Notes: a model not told the origin generated them from the letters alone. DNA of 64,000 nucleotides from Erysipelotrichales bacterium (GCA_017532345.1 JAFXJJ010000094.1:27099-91098); one strand, 5' to 3'. Numbered from the stretch's first letter, positions 1 through 8,598 are shown. Made by a program: numbers and translations.

Positions 1-54
1 TCCTTTAACGTTACTTATTATACCATTTACACCATAATATGTATAGTTAATATT

Positions 55-89
55 AAAAAGTCAATATTTCAGTTAATCGAAATATTGAC
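55..89 (-). terminator. Rho-independent terminator of the AraC-type gene
   Basis: On the minus strand the stop codon at 89-91 runs directly into a stem of 11 bp (60-70 with 79-89, loop of 8), followed by five T at 59-55. This is a standard intrinsic terminator for the regulator gene transcribed leftward. Confidence 0.85.
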
Positions 90-1384
90 TATAATATTGT
101 AATGTTAGCTTTTATATTTAGTAGTTGATATAGAGCTATTTGCAAGGCTGTAGCCTTATCGATATCATTTGTAGAATGTAGGGTAATCTCAAAGGATAAT
201 AGTTTTTGCTGACGTTTAGTTAGCTTATGGATAGTTTGACTTAGAAGATGTAACAGTTCTGATTGTTCATCATTATTATGAATTTCATCAATTGAAATAC
301 GGAAGGTAGCCTTCATCTTGTATTTACCAATCAGATTTAATAGTAAATTTAAGCCATACCATGTAAGATAACGATTATTATTATAAATCAAATAGTTCAT
401 TTCATTGAATAAATCAATAGTAATTTCATATGCTTCTAAGTTAAAGCGATTAAATTCCATTTCCTTTAATAGCAAGTATTGTTGGTATAGTCTTGTATCT
501 ATCTTGATGTATGATAATTCATTATTATGTAGTTCAATATATGGCATTGCTTTTTTACTAGTTAATTCATGGATGTCGTAATTTTGACTATAATCATTAA
601 TGAATTTCTTATATGCTGAAGGAGTAGTATTAAAGACCTTTTGAAAATCACGATAGAAATATTTCATATCTGAGAAACCACAGGATACACTAATTTCACT
701 ATTTGGTAGATCAGTGGCGAATAGTAGATGTTGCGCATGACGCAAACGTACTTCACGTGCTGTATCTAAGAATGTTTCACCAGCTATTTGTTTATAGCTT
801 TGGGCAAATGAGGTTTTGCGTAAGCCCTCTTCCGCAGCCATTGCTTCAAGTGATAATTTACTTTTATATGAATCATGTATGTAGTTTAAAGTATGATAGT
901 AACGCTTGCTTTGTTCTTCGCTTAAATCCATTACCGCTGTTGTTGAATATTCATTAACTAATGAAGTAATTAGCTTTTCTTCTAATATATGAGTAGCATT
1001 AGTATTATTACTTCTTAATACTGTATAAGCATCTAGTAAGTCTTTAATAAAGACACAATCACGATATATATAATAAATATCTTTTTCAGGATAGTTTTCT
1101 TCTAAAGCATCGATTAACGTAATATTATACATAGAATCATAATGATACTTAGTGAATAATAGGGTAGGAATAGTAAGTAATTCAATAACTGTAGAATTAC
1201 CTTGCATCATATATAGTGTCTTAGAATTGATGAAGGCGACATCACCTGTATGATACACAGTTGTGGTATTGAATCTAGTTAGTGTTAAATCACCATCTAA
1301 TACAAGTATAATAGTAATCTCATTCTCACTAAAGGTTGGCTTAGCCTTAGTAACCTCTAAGATTTTCGCATTTACTAAATTCAT
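89..1384 (-). CDS. AraC-family transcriptional regulator
   Basis: A 431-residue DNA-binding regulator. The N-terminal part (about 20-100) looks like the small beta-barrel (cupin) sensor seen in AraC proteins, with the phrase FSENEITIILVLDGDLTLTR. The AraC/XylS double helix-turn-helix lies at about 163-261 and ends in the usual CGFSDMKYFYRDFQKVF and TPSAYKK signatures. The last 170 residues have no motif I can name; large AraC proteins of Bacillota often carry such an extension. I chose the ATG at 1384 because it is preceded by GGTGAG; the reading frame is open to 1435 but without a ribosome site there. It is divergent from the HtrA gene, with repeated motifs between them, so it may control itself and that protease. 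The inducer is unknown. Confidence 0.85.
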   Translation of the reverse strand: MNLVNAKILEVTKAKPTFSENEITIILVLDGDLTLTRFNTTTVYHTGDVAFINSKTLYMMQGNSTVIELLTIPTLLFTKYHYDSMYNITLIDALEENYPEKDIYYIYRDCVFIKDLLDAYTVLRSNNTNATHILEEKLITSLVNEYSTTAVMDLSEEQSKRYYHTLNYIHDSYKSKLSLEAMAAEEGLRKTSFAQSYKQIAGETFLDTAREVRLRHAQHLLFATDLPNSEISVSCGFSDMKYFYRDFQKVFNTTPSAYKKFINDYSQNYDIHELTSKKAMPYIELHNNELSYIKIDTRLYQQYLLLKEMEFNRFNLEAYEITIDLFNEMNYLIYNNNRYLTWYGLNLLLNLIGKYKMKATFRISIDEIHNNDEQSELLHLLSQTIHKLTKRQQKLLSFEITLHSTNDIDKATALQIALYQLLNIKANITIL

Positions 1385-1408
1385 CCTCTCACCCCAATCC
1401 ATACTAAT

Positions 1409-1437
1409 ATTATAAAACAGAGTTAAAAATAACACAA
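1409..1437 (-). promoter_or_regulatory. Sigma-A promoter of the AraC-type gene
   Basis: Minus strand TTGTGT (1437-1432), a 17-base spacer and TATAAT (1414-1409), 25 bases upstream of the chosen start. The -35 box overlaps one of the two direct repeats at 1429-1467. Confidence 0.7.
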
Positions 1438-1467
1438 TTCACATAGAAATAACACGAATTGTTCATA
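1429..1467. repeat. Tandem direct repeats, candidate AraC operator
   Basis: Two copies of a motif of about 17-19 bases, ATAACAC-AATT-CA-CATA (from 1429) and ATAACACGAATTGTTCATA (from 1449), offset by about 20 bases, that is two helical turns. AraC-family proteins commonly bind direct repeats with such spacing. The repeats lie between the divergent promoters of the regulator and of the HtrA gene. Function is inferred. Confidence 0.5.
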
Positions 1468-1487
1468 TACTTTTCACATTATGGTCC

Positions 1488-1493
1488 TATAAT
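1488..1493 (+). promoter_or_regulatory. -10 box of the htrA-like gene
   Basis: TATAAT 30 bases upstream of the htrA-like start. No good -35 box is visible at the normal distance, as expected for a promoter that needs an activator. The direct repeats end about 20 bases upstream. Confidence 0.5.
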
Positions 1494-1522
1494 ATGTTTG
1501 TATTAAATGGAGGTAGTAATTT

Positions 1523-2704
1523 ATGGAAACAAATAAGGATGTTTTTGAAGCAGAAGTGAATGAAACATATTCAAATAGTAATACTGTAAAGAAGCCAAGC
1601 TTCTTTCAAAAATTTAAAATAGGAACTATTGTATCATATTTAGTATTTGGTACTGTATGTAGTTTTGGTGGAGCATATGCTGCTGTTGAGTATATTGATT
1701 ATAAGGATTCAACAGTACCAGTACAAGATAATGTGACTACTAATAATCCTTCTTCAACAAGTCAAATTGTATATGTTGATAAGAGTGGTAATTATTCAAT
1801 TGCTGATGCCACAGCGATGGTTAAAGCTAGTGTTGTTGAGATTCAAACAGAAGTTGTTACTAAATCATCATACTTTGGACAATATGTATCTAGCGGTGCA
1901 GGTTCAGGGGTCATATATTCAAATGATGGCTATATCATTACGAATAATCACGTTATTGATGGTGCTACTAATATTACGGTTATCCTAAATGATGGTACAA
2001 AGCATGCTGCCAAGTTAATTGGTACAGATAGTAAAACGGACTTAGCAGTGATTAAGATTGAAGCTACAGGTTTACAAGCAGCAGTATTTGGTAATTCTGA
2101 TTCATTAGTTGTTGGTGAACAAGTAATTGCGATTGGTAATCCATTAGGCGAGCTTGGAGGTAGTGTAACTGAAGGTATCATTAGTGCGAAGGATCGTGAA
2201 ATTCAAATTGAAAGTCAAACAATGACGTTACTTCAAACAACAGCTGCTGTTAACCCTGGTAATTCAGGTGGTGGATTATTTAATCTAAAGGGTGAATTAG
2301 TGGGTATTGTGAATGCGAAAAGTAGCGGTAGTGATGTGGAAGGATTAGGCTTTGCGATTCCAGTAACTACAGCAAAGGATATTATTACAGATTTAATTGA
2401 CCATGGTTATGTAACTGGTAGACCTCAATTAGGTATTGCTGGCTATGAAATCAGTGATTATTATAGTGCAATGCGTTATGGTGTAAATCAACTAGGTGTC
2501 TATGTAGCCGAAGTAACAACAAACAATGGCTTAGAAAAAGGTGACTTAATCGTTCAAGTGGATGATACAATGATTACTAACTGGGCAGCATTGACATCAG
2601 TACTTGATGAACATAAAATTGGTGATACATTAGATATTATCGTATATCGTAATGGTAAACAACGCACAGTTAAAGTAACATTAACGGAATATAAACCTCA
2701 ATAA
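1523..2704 (+). CDS. htrA: HtrA/DegP-like membrane serine protease
   Basis: A 393-residue surface quality-control protease. A cytoplasmic tail of about 30 residues is followed by one membrane segment (about 33-55), so the protease domain faces outward. The catalytic triad is visible: His143 in ITNNHVIDG, Asp173 in TDLAVIKI and Ser248 in NPGNSGGGLF. A single PDZ domain fills about 300-390. Length and order fit the HtrA/YkdA/YyxA group of Bacillota, which degrade misfolded secreted proteins. The start has GGAGG eight bases upstream. It is transcribed alone, with a terminator directly after it, and lies next to a two-component system, an arrangement also seen in Bacillota where htrA neighbours a sensor kinase operon. 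Assignment to the family is firm; the exact ortholog is not. Confidence 0.93.
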   Translation: METNKDVFEAEVNETYSNSNTVKKPSFFQKFKIGTIVSYLVFGTVCSFGGAYAAVEYIDYKDSTVPVQDNVTTNNPSSTSQIVYVDKSGNYSIADATAMVKASVVEIQTEVVTKSSYFGQYVSSGAGSGVIYSNDGYIITNNHVIDGATNITVILNDGTKHAAKLIGTDSKTDLAVIKIEATGLQAAVFGNSDSLVVGEQVIAIGNPLGELGGSVTEGIISAKDREIQIESQTMTLLQTTAAVNPGNSGGGLFNLKGELVGIVNAKSSGSDVEGLGFAIPVTTAKDIITDLIDHGYVTGRPQLGIAGYEISDYYSAMRYGVNQLGVYVAEVTTNNGLEKGDLIVQVDDTMITNWAALTSVLDEHKIGDTLDIIVYRNGKQRTVKVTLTEYKPQ

Positions 2705-2710
2705 TTGATA

Positions 2711-2740
2711 AAGTTCACATCTTAATAAATGTGAACTTTT
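2711..2740 (+). terminator. Terminator after the htrA-like gene
   Basis: Perfect 10-bp stem (2711-2720 with 2729-2738), loop of 8, then a short T tract. Confidence 0.8.
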
Positions 2741-2741
2741 A

Positions 2742-2770
2742 TTGAGATAAAGCATTAAAAGTGATAGGAT
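2742..2770 (+). promoter_or_regulatory. Promoter of the first two-component operon
   Basis: TTGAGA (2742-2747), 17-base spacer, TAGGAT (2765-2770), 22 bases before the response regulator start. Confidence 0.5.
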
Positions 2771-2792
2771 TAAATATATGGAGGATAAACAT

Positions 2793-3473
2793 ATGAGTAG
2801 ATTATTGGTAGTGGATGATGAAGAAAAAATACGCACAATAATTAATAAATATGCCGTATTTGAGGGACATGAGGTTGTTGAAGCTAAGAATGGTATGGAT
2901 GCCATTGAAAAGGCAAAGGAAGGTAAATTTGATATCATTATTATGGATGTGATGATGCCTGAATTAGATGGCTTTTCAGCATGCAAGGAAATTCGTAAGT
3001 TTACTAATATTCCAGTTATTATGTTGTCAGCTCGTGGCGAAGAATATGATAAGATACATGGCTTTGAGATAGGGGTAGATGATTATATTGTTAAGCCATT
3101 TTCTCCGAAAGAATTAATGATGCGTATCACAGCTATTCTTAAACGCTATAGTGGTGGTAATCAAGCTAGAAATAAAGAACAGTTCATTTATAAAGGGTTA
3201 GTTATTGATTTTGGTGCACATACTGTAAGTATTGATGGTAATAAGATTGATTTATCGCCGAAAGAATATGATTTACTTATATATTTAGTACAAAACAAAA
3301 ATCTAGCTTTAACTAGAGAAAACTTAATATCTAAGGTTTGGGGGTATGATTTCTTTGGAGATGATCGTACATTAGATACACATATTAAGCTATTAAGAAA
3401 GTCATTACAAGATTATAGTAACTGTATCATCACAGTTCGAGGGGTAGGATACCGTTTTGAAGCTGAGGAGTAA
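2793..3473 (+). CDS. OmpR-family response regulator
   Basis: A 226-residue two-component regulator. The receiver domain (1-115) has the acidic pair Asp8/Asp9, the phosphorylated Asp52 in IIMDVMMPELDG and the conserved lysine in IVKPFSPKE. The winged-helix output domain (about 130-226) ends with DTHIKLLRKSL and VRGVGYRFE, typical of OmpR/PhoB regulators. The frame is open from 2778, but the ATG at 2793 is chosen because GGAGG lies nine bases before it. The last codons overlap the TTG start of the kinase gene at 3457 by 17 bases, which implies translational coupling. The target genes cannot be read from the sequence. It is closely similar in build to the second regulator at 16450. Confidence 0.93.
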   Translation: MSRLLVVDDEEKIRTIINKYAVFEGHEVVEAKNGMDAIEKAKEGKFDIIIMDVMMPELDGFSACKEIRKFTNIPVIMLSARGEEYDKIHGFEIGVDDYIVKPFSPKELMMRITAILKRYSGGNQARNKEQFIYKGLVIDFGAHTVSIDGNKIDLSPKEYDLLIYLVQNKNLALTRENLISKVWGYDFFGDDRTLDTHIKLLRKSLQDYSNCIITVRGVGYRFEAEE

Positions 3474-4920
3474 GAAGGATAGTAAAGTATCTATAAAGTA
3501 TAAGGTATTTGGGTATTTCGCAATATTTATCGCATGTACAATCGCGTTCTTATGGTTCTTTCAAATATTATTCTTGAATGAATTCTATAAGATGACAAAG
3601 ATTAATGAAATTAAGCAATCAGCTATCACTATTGAGAAATCAATTAATCTAGAGAATGCTGATGATATCCTTAAAGAATTAGCATATAAGCGTGATTTAT
3701 GTATAGAAATAGTCAATATTGATAGTGGTATTAAAGTAAGTGTAGAAGCTGATCATAACTGTATTATTCATAAGTTAACGTATGTAACATTACTACATTA
3801 TTTAGAAGAAGCTAAAGCTAATGGTGGTAGTTATACTGAAATAATTTCATCATCAAATGACAATGGCTTATTAATGTTTCCATTTATGCGTAAATCACCT
3901 GAATCATTAGTATATGCCAAGGTAGCAACAATTAATGAACAAACAGTATTAATGGTATTAAATACGTCAATATCACCAGTAGATGCGACCGTAAATACGA
4001 TTAAGATACAGTTGATGGTATTAAGTGTATTACTTGTAATCTTAGCTTTTATCTTAGCAATGATTATGTATAAACGGATATCTAAGCCAATCATGGAAAT
4101 CAATGATAGTGCTAAGGAACTAGCTAAGGGTAATTATGATATTACGTTTAATGGTGGTGGATATTTAGAAATAAGTGAGTTATCTAATACATTAAACTAT
4201 GCTAGTCATGAGCTTAATAAAGTTGAAACACTTCGACAAGAACTAATTGCCAATATATCTCACGACTTACGTACACCACTGACAATGATTAGTGGGTATG
4301 CAGAGGTTATGCGTGATTTACCGAATGAAAACAATAGTGAGAATGCGCAAATCATTATTGATGAAGCAGCTCGTCTAACTAGTCTAGTTAATGATGTATT
4401 AGATTTAAGTAAGCTACAATCAGGTACGCAAGAACTACAAATTGAAGAATATGATATCACATCTTCGATTAGTAGAATACTAGAGCGTTTTAAGAAGTTT
4501 ACAAGTAAAGATGGCTATGTGATTGAATACAACTATGATGAGCATATTTATATAGAAGCTGATGAATTACGCATATCACAGGTTGTTTATAATTTAATTA
4601 ATAATGCTCTTACATATACTGGTGATGATAAGACAATTATCGTTAATCAAAAGGTAATCAATGATTATGTACGAATTGAAGTATGCGATCATGGCGTTGG
4701 TATACCAGAAGAAATGCTTGCTAGTATATGGGAGCGATATTATAAGGCTAAGAATCAGCACCGTAGAGCAATCAATGGCTCAGGATTAGGTTTAAGTATT
4801 GTGAAATCTACACTTGAGGCACATAATGAAATCCTACCTGATGTTAGTAGATATGGTGTAGAATCAAAGATAAATGAAGGTAGTGTATTCTATTTTGAAT
4901 ATCGTATATCTAAATCTTAA
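3457..4920 (+). CDS. Sensor histidine kinase, HAMP type
   Basis: A 487-residue membrane sensor, partner of the regulator just upstream. Membrane segments lie at about 18-41 and 186-205, with an extracytoplasmic region of about 145 residues between them that has no named fold. A HAMP linker follows (about 206-258). The dimerisation and phosphoacceptor domain has His269 in ANISHDLRTPLTMISGY. The ATPase domain shows the N box (NLINNALTYT), G1 box (DHGVGIP) and G2 box (GSGLGLSIV). The start is a TTG overlapping the regulator; no ATG or GTG is available before the first membrane segment. The signal sensed is unknown. Confidence 0.9.
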   Translation: MKLRSKKDSKVSIKYKVFGYFAIFIACTIAFLWFFQILFLNEFYKMTKINEIKQSAITIEKSINLENADDILKELAYKRDLCIEIVNIDSGIKVSVEADHNCIIHKLTYVTLLHYLEEAKANGGSYTEIISSSNDNGLLMFPFMRKSPESLVYAKVATINEQTVLMVLNTSISPVDATVNTIKIQLMVLSVLLVILAFILAMIMYKRISKPIMEINDSAKELAKGNYDITFNGGGYLEISELSNTLNYASHELNKVETLRQELIANISHDLRTPLTMISGYAEVMRDLPNENNSENAQIIIDEAARLTSLVNDVLDLSKLQSGTQELQIEEYDITSSISRILERFKKFTSKDGYVIEYNYDEHIYIEADELRISQVVYNLINNALTYTGDDKTIIVNQKVINDYVRIEVCDHGVGIPEEMLASIWERYYKAKNQHRRAINGSGLGLSIVKSTLEAHNEILPDVSRYGVESKINEGSVFYFEYRISKS

Positions 4921-4941
4921 TAAACATTTATGATAGTAATA

Positions 4942-4972
4942 ACTAGGCGCGGCATATGCTGTGCCTAGTCTT
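4942..4972 (+). terminator. Hairpin after the first two-component operon
   Basis: Stem of 12 bp including two G-U pairs (4942-4953 with 4958-4969), loop ATAT. It is GC-rich for this genome, but the T tract is poor (CTTGT). Confidence 0.6.
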
Positions 4973-5030
4973 GTATAGTCTAATTGGGAGTGATATACTT
5001 ATTTAAAATTGTAGTTAATGGAGAATTATT

Positions 5031-5765
5031 ATGAGAAAGCCAAAGATGATTATATTTGATGCTGGTAAAACACTTATAGATTATTTTTCTGAAGCAGGTG
5101 ATAAAGGAACTTTAATTTTGTCAACTTGTGATGCGTCAGAGAAATTAATGAAGTACATTATATCTAATCCTAGTGGTTACGATGCTAGTACGATTAATAG
5201 AGTTAATAATGAAATATTTGAAAGGTTTGCAAAGTGTCGAAAAGAGCTTTATGAGATTAATAATCAAGTAATATTAAAAGCTATTTTTGATTTATTGAAT
5301 ATTAAACTATCAATACCATTTTCAGAAGTTGAAAGAATAATTTGGGAGAATTCTTCAAATGTTGTTGCTGTAGAAGGTACAAGAGAATTACTCAAAGAAC
5401 TAAGGCAACGAGAAATAAGAACAGCTGTCATAAGTAATTTAGATTTTAGTGGTTACTTACTAGAAGAACGCCTAAATCAATTATTTCCAGATAATCAATT
5501 TGAATTTGTGATAGCATCAAGTGATTATGGTATCAGAAAGCCACAAAGTCTTATTTTTGAAATAGGAATTACCAAGAGTGGATTAGCAGCAGAAGATATT
5601 TGGTATGTTGGTGATAAAACAATGGTTGATGGTATAGGTAGTAAATCGGTGGGGATGACACCTATTATATTTAAAAGCAAGCGAAATCACTATGATGATA
5701 TCCCTGAGGGAATTATCTCAATTGAAAGCTATCAAGAATTAATAGAACTATTAAATAATAATTAA
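5031..5765 (+). CDS. HAD-superfamily hydrolase with altered motif I
   Basis: A 244-residue haloacid dehalogenase-like protein with an inserted helical cap (about 25-105). Motif I is IIFDAGKTLID: the nucleophile Asp10 is present, but the position two residues later, normally the acid-base Asp of phosphatases, is Gly12. Motif II is probably the Ser in AVISNLD, motif III the Lys in GIRKPQS and motif IV the GDKTMVD pair. A DxG motif I occurs in some HAD proteins that are not ordinary phosphatases, so a phosphatase role should not be assumed. GGAG precedes the ATG. The gene stands alone between hairpin-bounded units. The substrate is unknown. Confidence 0.85.
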   Translation: MRKPKMIIFDAGKTLIDYFSEAGDKGTLILSTCDASEKLMKYIISNPSGYDASTINRVNNEIFERFAKCRKELYEINNQVILKAIFDLLNIKLSIPFSEVERIIWENSSNVVAVEGTRELLKELRQREIRTAVISNLDFSGYLLEERLNQLFPDNQFEFVIASSDYGIRKPQSLIFEIGITKSGLAAEDIWYVGDKTMVDGIGSKSVGMTPIIFKSKRNHYDDIPEGIISIESYQELIELLNNN

Positions 5766-6087
5766 GTAAAACATAACTTTTTACCTATATCTTACATTAC
5801 ATAATTGTCAATAATCACTATAGTCACCTAGTTAGAAATCAATTTCATTTTCATCTTCCCACAAAGATTACTTATTGTTATTTATATTCTAAAACCATAA
5901 GTTGTATAAATATATGTTATTTTAGTTGATTAAGGTATACGAGATGAGTATTAATATATTTGCTTTTGTATTTTTCGCTACTTTATTAAATGGTATAATA
6001 AGCTTGATTTATTATTATAATTAGAGTAGTCTATTTATTTTTTGTTATTTTAATAGTATAATAATTAGTGTAAGAGGAGAGTGTAAT
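5766..6087. other. AT-rich intergenic region
   Basis: About 320 bases without a convincing gene. It holds one 26-codon hydrophobic frame (reported separately) and a TATAAT-like box just before the next gene (GTATAATAATT near 6054). No terminator hairpin is clear after the HAD gene. Confidence 0.5.
5944..6024 (+). CDS. Possible 26-residue hydrophobic peptide
   Basis: ATG-to-TAG frame of 27 codons coding for a peptide that is almost entirely membrane-like (FAFVFFATLLNGIISLIYYY). A weak AAGG lies nine bases upstream. Such frames arise by chance in AT-rich DNA, so support is thin. It could be a small membrane peptide or chance. Confidence 0.2.
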   Translation: MSINIFAFVFFATLLNGIISLIYYYN

Positions 6088-6648
6088 ATGGATTTAAAGA
6101 ATTATAAACCTGGAATTGGATTTATTGTATACGAATTTTTTGCAATTGGGTCTATGTTATCTGCTATTAAAGATGAAGGAATCTTTTTTGCTGTGTTTGG
6201 TATAATTTTTTATACGAGTATAGGATTTGCTTTCAGCTATAACAGTTGGAAAAAGAAAATGAATTTAGAGAATATGACTCTTGAAGAAAAGAATGCATAT
6301 TTATTAAGAGAGCAAGAAAAGAAAGATAAAAGGGAAAAGGAACTTGCGACTGCACGCGAAGTTCAAAAAAAGAAAAAAACAATTGTTTCTGTTCAAATTT
6401 TAGATATCAATCATAACTATAAAACTAAAGGCAGCCTTACTTCAGCAGCTGTAAGAGGAGCTGTTGGAGGTCTTGTTACTTTGGGGAATCCTATTGGAGT
6501 TGTTGCTGGTGTAGCTACACATAAGAAAAAGACTGTTAGTAAAGGTTCTACTACTCGATTTTTGATTGAATATGAGGATGGTCATAAAGTTACAAAAGAA
6601 GTTAAAGTTGATAGTTCAGAATATAATAAATTAATTCAATATCTGTAA
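6088..6648 (+). CDS. Membrane protein of unknown function
   Basis: A 186-residue protein I do not recognise. Two hydrophobic segments near the N terminus (about 10-28 and 31-50) are followed by a strongly charged helical stretch (about 54-95, rich in Lys and Glu). Next is a small Gly/Ala-rich segment (AAVRGAVGGLVTLGN, about 115-135) that may pack against the membrane, and a short beta-rich C-terminal domain (about 150-186) containing a TTRFLIEYEDGHKV stretch. AGAGGAGAG precedes the ATG. It forms a single-gene unit with a terminator behind it. No function is proposed. Confidence 0.75.
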   Translation: MDLKNYKPGIGFIVYEFFAIGSMLSAIKDEGIFFAVFGIIFYTSIGFAFSYNSWKKKMNLENMTLEEKNAYLLREQEKKDKREKELATAREVQKKKKTIVSVQILDINHNYKTKGSLTSAAVRGAVGGLVTLGNPIGVVAGVATHKKKTVSKGSTTRFLIEYEDGHKVTKEVKVDSSEYNKLIQYL

Positions 6649-6670
6649 TATAATCTATAAATGATAATTA

Positions 6671-6701
6671 AGCATCTGTACTTTATCATACAGATGCTTT
6701 T
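6671..6701 (+). terminator. Terminator between convergent genes
   Basis: Perfect 10-bp stem (6671-6680 with 6689-6698), loop of 8, then TTTG. The end of the minus-strand gene at 6686 lies inside the hairpin, so it may serve both directions. Confidence 0.75.
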
Positions 6702-7003
6702 GTGTAGTCTTCTAAATAAATAATTTCTTTTCCTTTTAGCTTAGCATATTCTATTTCTGTTTTCACACTATCTCCAATATAACCGCCGATATTCACAACA
6801 AAGATGGCATCAGATAAATCGATTTTAGATTTATGTAATTCACCTAATAATTGCTTTTCCTCTTCAGTTATTTCACGGTCGATAACATGTGGAATCATGC
6901 CTATAACTATGTATCCACTTTCAAGTTCTAGTCGTTCAGACATTTCTTGAATTTTATCCCAAAATTTATAGGATCCACATAGTGTTACTATCTTTCTGTT
7001 CAT
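6686..7003 (-). CDS. Nucleoside deoxyribosyltransferase-like small protein
   Basis: A 105-residue protein. The opening IVTLCGSYKFW and the segment LHKSKIDLSDAIFVVNIGG followed by GDSVKTEIEYAKLKGKEIIYL resemble the Rossmann-like fold of nucleoside 2-deoxyribosyltransferases and the related DUF4406 group. In these, the GS motif and a Glu near the second half line the nucleotide site. Whether it is an active enzyme is unknown. The ATG at 7003 overlaps the stop of the upstream hydrolase as ATGA and has AAGGA at proper distance. An ATG two codons earlier is too close to that site. Confidence 0.7.
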   Translation of the reverse strand: MNRKIVTLCGSYKFWDKIQEMSERLELESGYIVIGMIPHVIDREITEEEKQLLGELHKSKIDLSDAIFVVNIGGYIGDSVKTEIEYAKLKGKEIIYLEDYTKASV

Positions 7004-7920
7004 TTGCATTCTTCCTTGTCGTATTTATTTAAAAACTCAAATATATTACTCCAATACATGTTTGCATCAGTTGTACATCCTTCAGAATGCTTGGCATTCT
7101 CAATAATTAGTTGTTGTTTAGGAGCATTACAAGCTTCGTACATTCGATTAAATGATGAAACAGGTACTGATGTATCTTTACTGCCACGAATAAACAGCAT
7201 AGGAACTTTACATTTATTTAAAGACTCAATAGCTGATGCTTCTTCTTTAAGATCATAATAAGCGATATTGTTAGTGAAGAAGCGTAATGCAGATAATGGA
7301 ATAAAAGATAAAATATAGTATTTCTTAAATAAGGAATGTTTAAACACCTCATATATATTATCATAGCCAGAATCCTCAATAATGCTTGTTACATTAGTTG
7401 GTAAATCATCTTCACCGCATATCATCATTAATGTGGCAGCACCCATAGAAATACCGAATAATGTGATAGTGACATCATTACCATAGTTTTTGATTAGATA
7501 ATTACACCAACTAATGATATCATGTTTCTCTAACCATCCCATTCCAATAATCTTACCACCACTATCGCCATGTGCACGGGCATCAATAGATAAGACATTA
7601 TATCCTTTTTCGTAATACTGTTTTGCGAATATTGACATAGTACGAGCATCAGCGGCATAGCCATGACATAGTATTACCCATTTATTAGTGTTATTTTGTT
7701 TTAAATAAGCGTGTAGAGTACCTTTTTCAGCTGAGCCTGTATAAATGCTTTTAACTATTTCATCATCGAAGAAACTCGTATCTTGTTCGTACGGTAATAA
7801 TGGATAATTTCTTTTGTTCTTACGAATTAGTACATTTTTGAATAATAGAAAACCACCTATAAAATATATAAAAGTAAATAGTAAGATGATACTTAATATT
7901 GGTAATACATAATATATCAT
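7000..7920 (-). CDS. Membrane-anchored alpha/beta hydrolase
   Basis: A 306-residue hydrolase of the YqkD/BAAT-like kind. One N-terminal membrane segment (about 3-26) anchors the catalytic domain. The oxyanion region is VILCHGYAADAR. The nucleophile Ser158 lies in LFGISMGAA. The acid is probably the Asp in FIRGSKDTSVP and the base the His in ENAKHSEG. A HGDSGG loop follows strand 4, as in related proteins. Such enzymes are usually esterases or peptidases of unknown substrate. TTGGAGG lies before the ATG at 7920; a TTG four codons earlier overlaps that site and is not used. The next gene overlaps by four bases. Confidence 0.85.
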   Translation of the reverse strand: MIYYVLPILSIILLFTFIYFIGGFLLFKNVLIRKNKRNYPLLPYEQDTSFFDDEIVKSIYTGSAEKGTLHAYLKQNNTNKWVILCHGYAADARTMSIFAKQYYEKGYNVLSIDARAHGDSGGKIIGMGWLEKHDIISWCNYLIKNYGNDVTITLFGISMGAATLMMICGEDDLPTNVTSIIEDSGYDNIYEVFKHSLFKKYYILSFIPLSALRFFTNNIAYYDLKEEASAIESLNKCKVPMLFIRGSKDTSVPVSSFNRMYEACNAPKQQLIIENAKHSEGCTTDANMYWSNIFEFLNKYDKEECK

Positions 7921-7965
7921 ATAAACCTCCAATTTCTTAAAAGAAAAGCTAACATAATTGTTAGC

Positions 7966-8580
7966 TTAAAAGTTTTTTAGACGAGCTATATCATCTTTTT
8001 GACGTTTAAAGATATAGTTACATAATACATCAGAATCTCTAGCAGGTAGCTTAGTGAATGATACTCCATATTTAGTGTATGGATCATCTTCTAATACTCT
8101 TACTATTTCAGCGTTGATTTGTAGCATATCCTTACCGATTGGTAAGCTAAGAGATAAAACATCATGTACTTGTAGCTTTAATCTACTACGTACACATGCC
8201 CCACCCAAAGAAATATCTAATAGTCTAGCTTTCTCAAACTCTTGTGTAGATAATGAGATAATATCGATTTCATCATTTAATCCAAGTCTAAAGAATGAGC
8301 GTTTATCACCCTCAGTGATAACTTCTAAATTGGTTAAACGGTAGTCATTGTCAGTTGGTACATAAATAGTACCTTTAACGAATATCGCAGGTTGAGAGCC
8401 TGATTTTATAGACATCTTAACTTCACCATCTTGTCTTCGAATAGACATACTTCTGAATCCGTTAATTGCTTCTATAAAATCTTCACCAACTTTAGTGATT
8501 TTCCCATTCGTTAATAGGCGGTTATCCAAAGTTGTTAATTCGGCAAAGGCTCCAACATATGTTGAAGGAAGATTATACAT
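7966..8580 (-). CDS. PilZ-domain protein, likely c-di-GMP receptor
   Basis: A 204-residue cytoplasmic protein. An N-terminal beta-rich domain (about 1-88) resembles the YcgR-N type that precedes PilZ. The PilZ domain (about 92-200) has both parts of the c-di-GMP signature: RxxxR as Arg94-Ser-Phe-Phe-Arg98, and DxSxxG as Asp122, Ser124, Gly127 in LLDISLGGACV. Both being intact suggests it binds the dinucleotide. No GGDEF or EAL enzyme and no flagellar gene is in the window, so the output is unknown. It is preceded by TGGAGG and sits just downstream of the methyltransferase gene on the same strand. Confidence 0.88.
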   Translation of the reverse strand: MYNLPSTYVGAFAELTTLDNRLLTNGKITKVGEDFIEAINGFRSMSIRRQDGEVKMSIKSGSQPAIFVKGTIYVPTDNDYRLTNLEVITEGDKRSFFRLGLNDEIDIISLSTQEFEKARLLDISLGGACVRSRLKLQVHDVLSLSLPIGKDMLQINAEIVRVLEDDPYTKYGVSFTKLPARDSDVLCNYIFKRQKDDIARLKNF

Positions 8581-8598
8581 AAATGATTACCTCCATTT

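Noticed and set aside
703..957. Open frame opposite the AraC-type gene
   Set aside because: Lies wholly on the opposite strand of a well-supported gene, has no ribosome site and no recognisable protein features.
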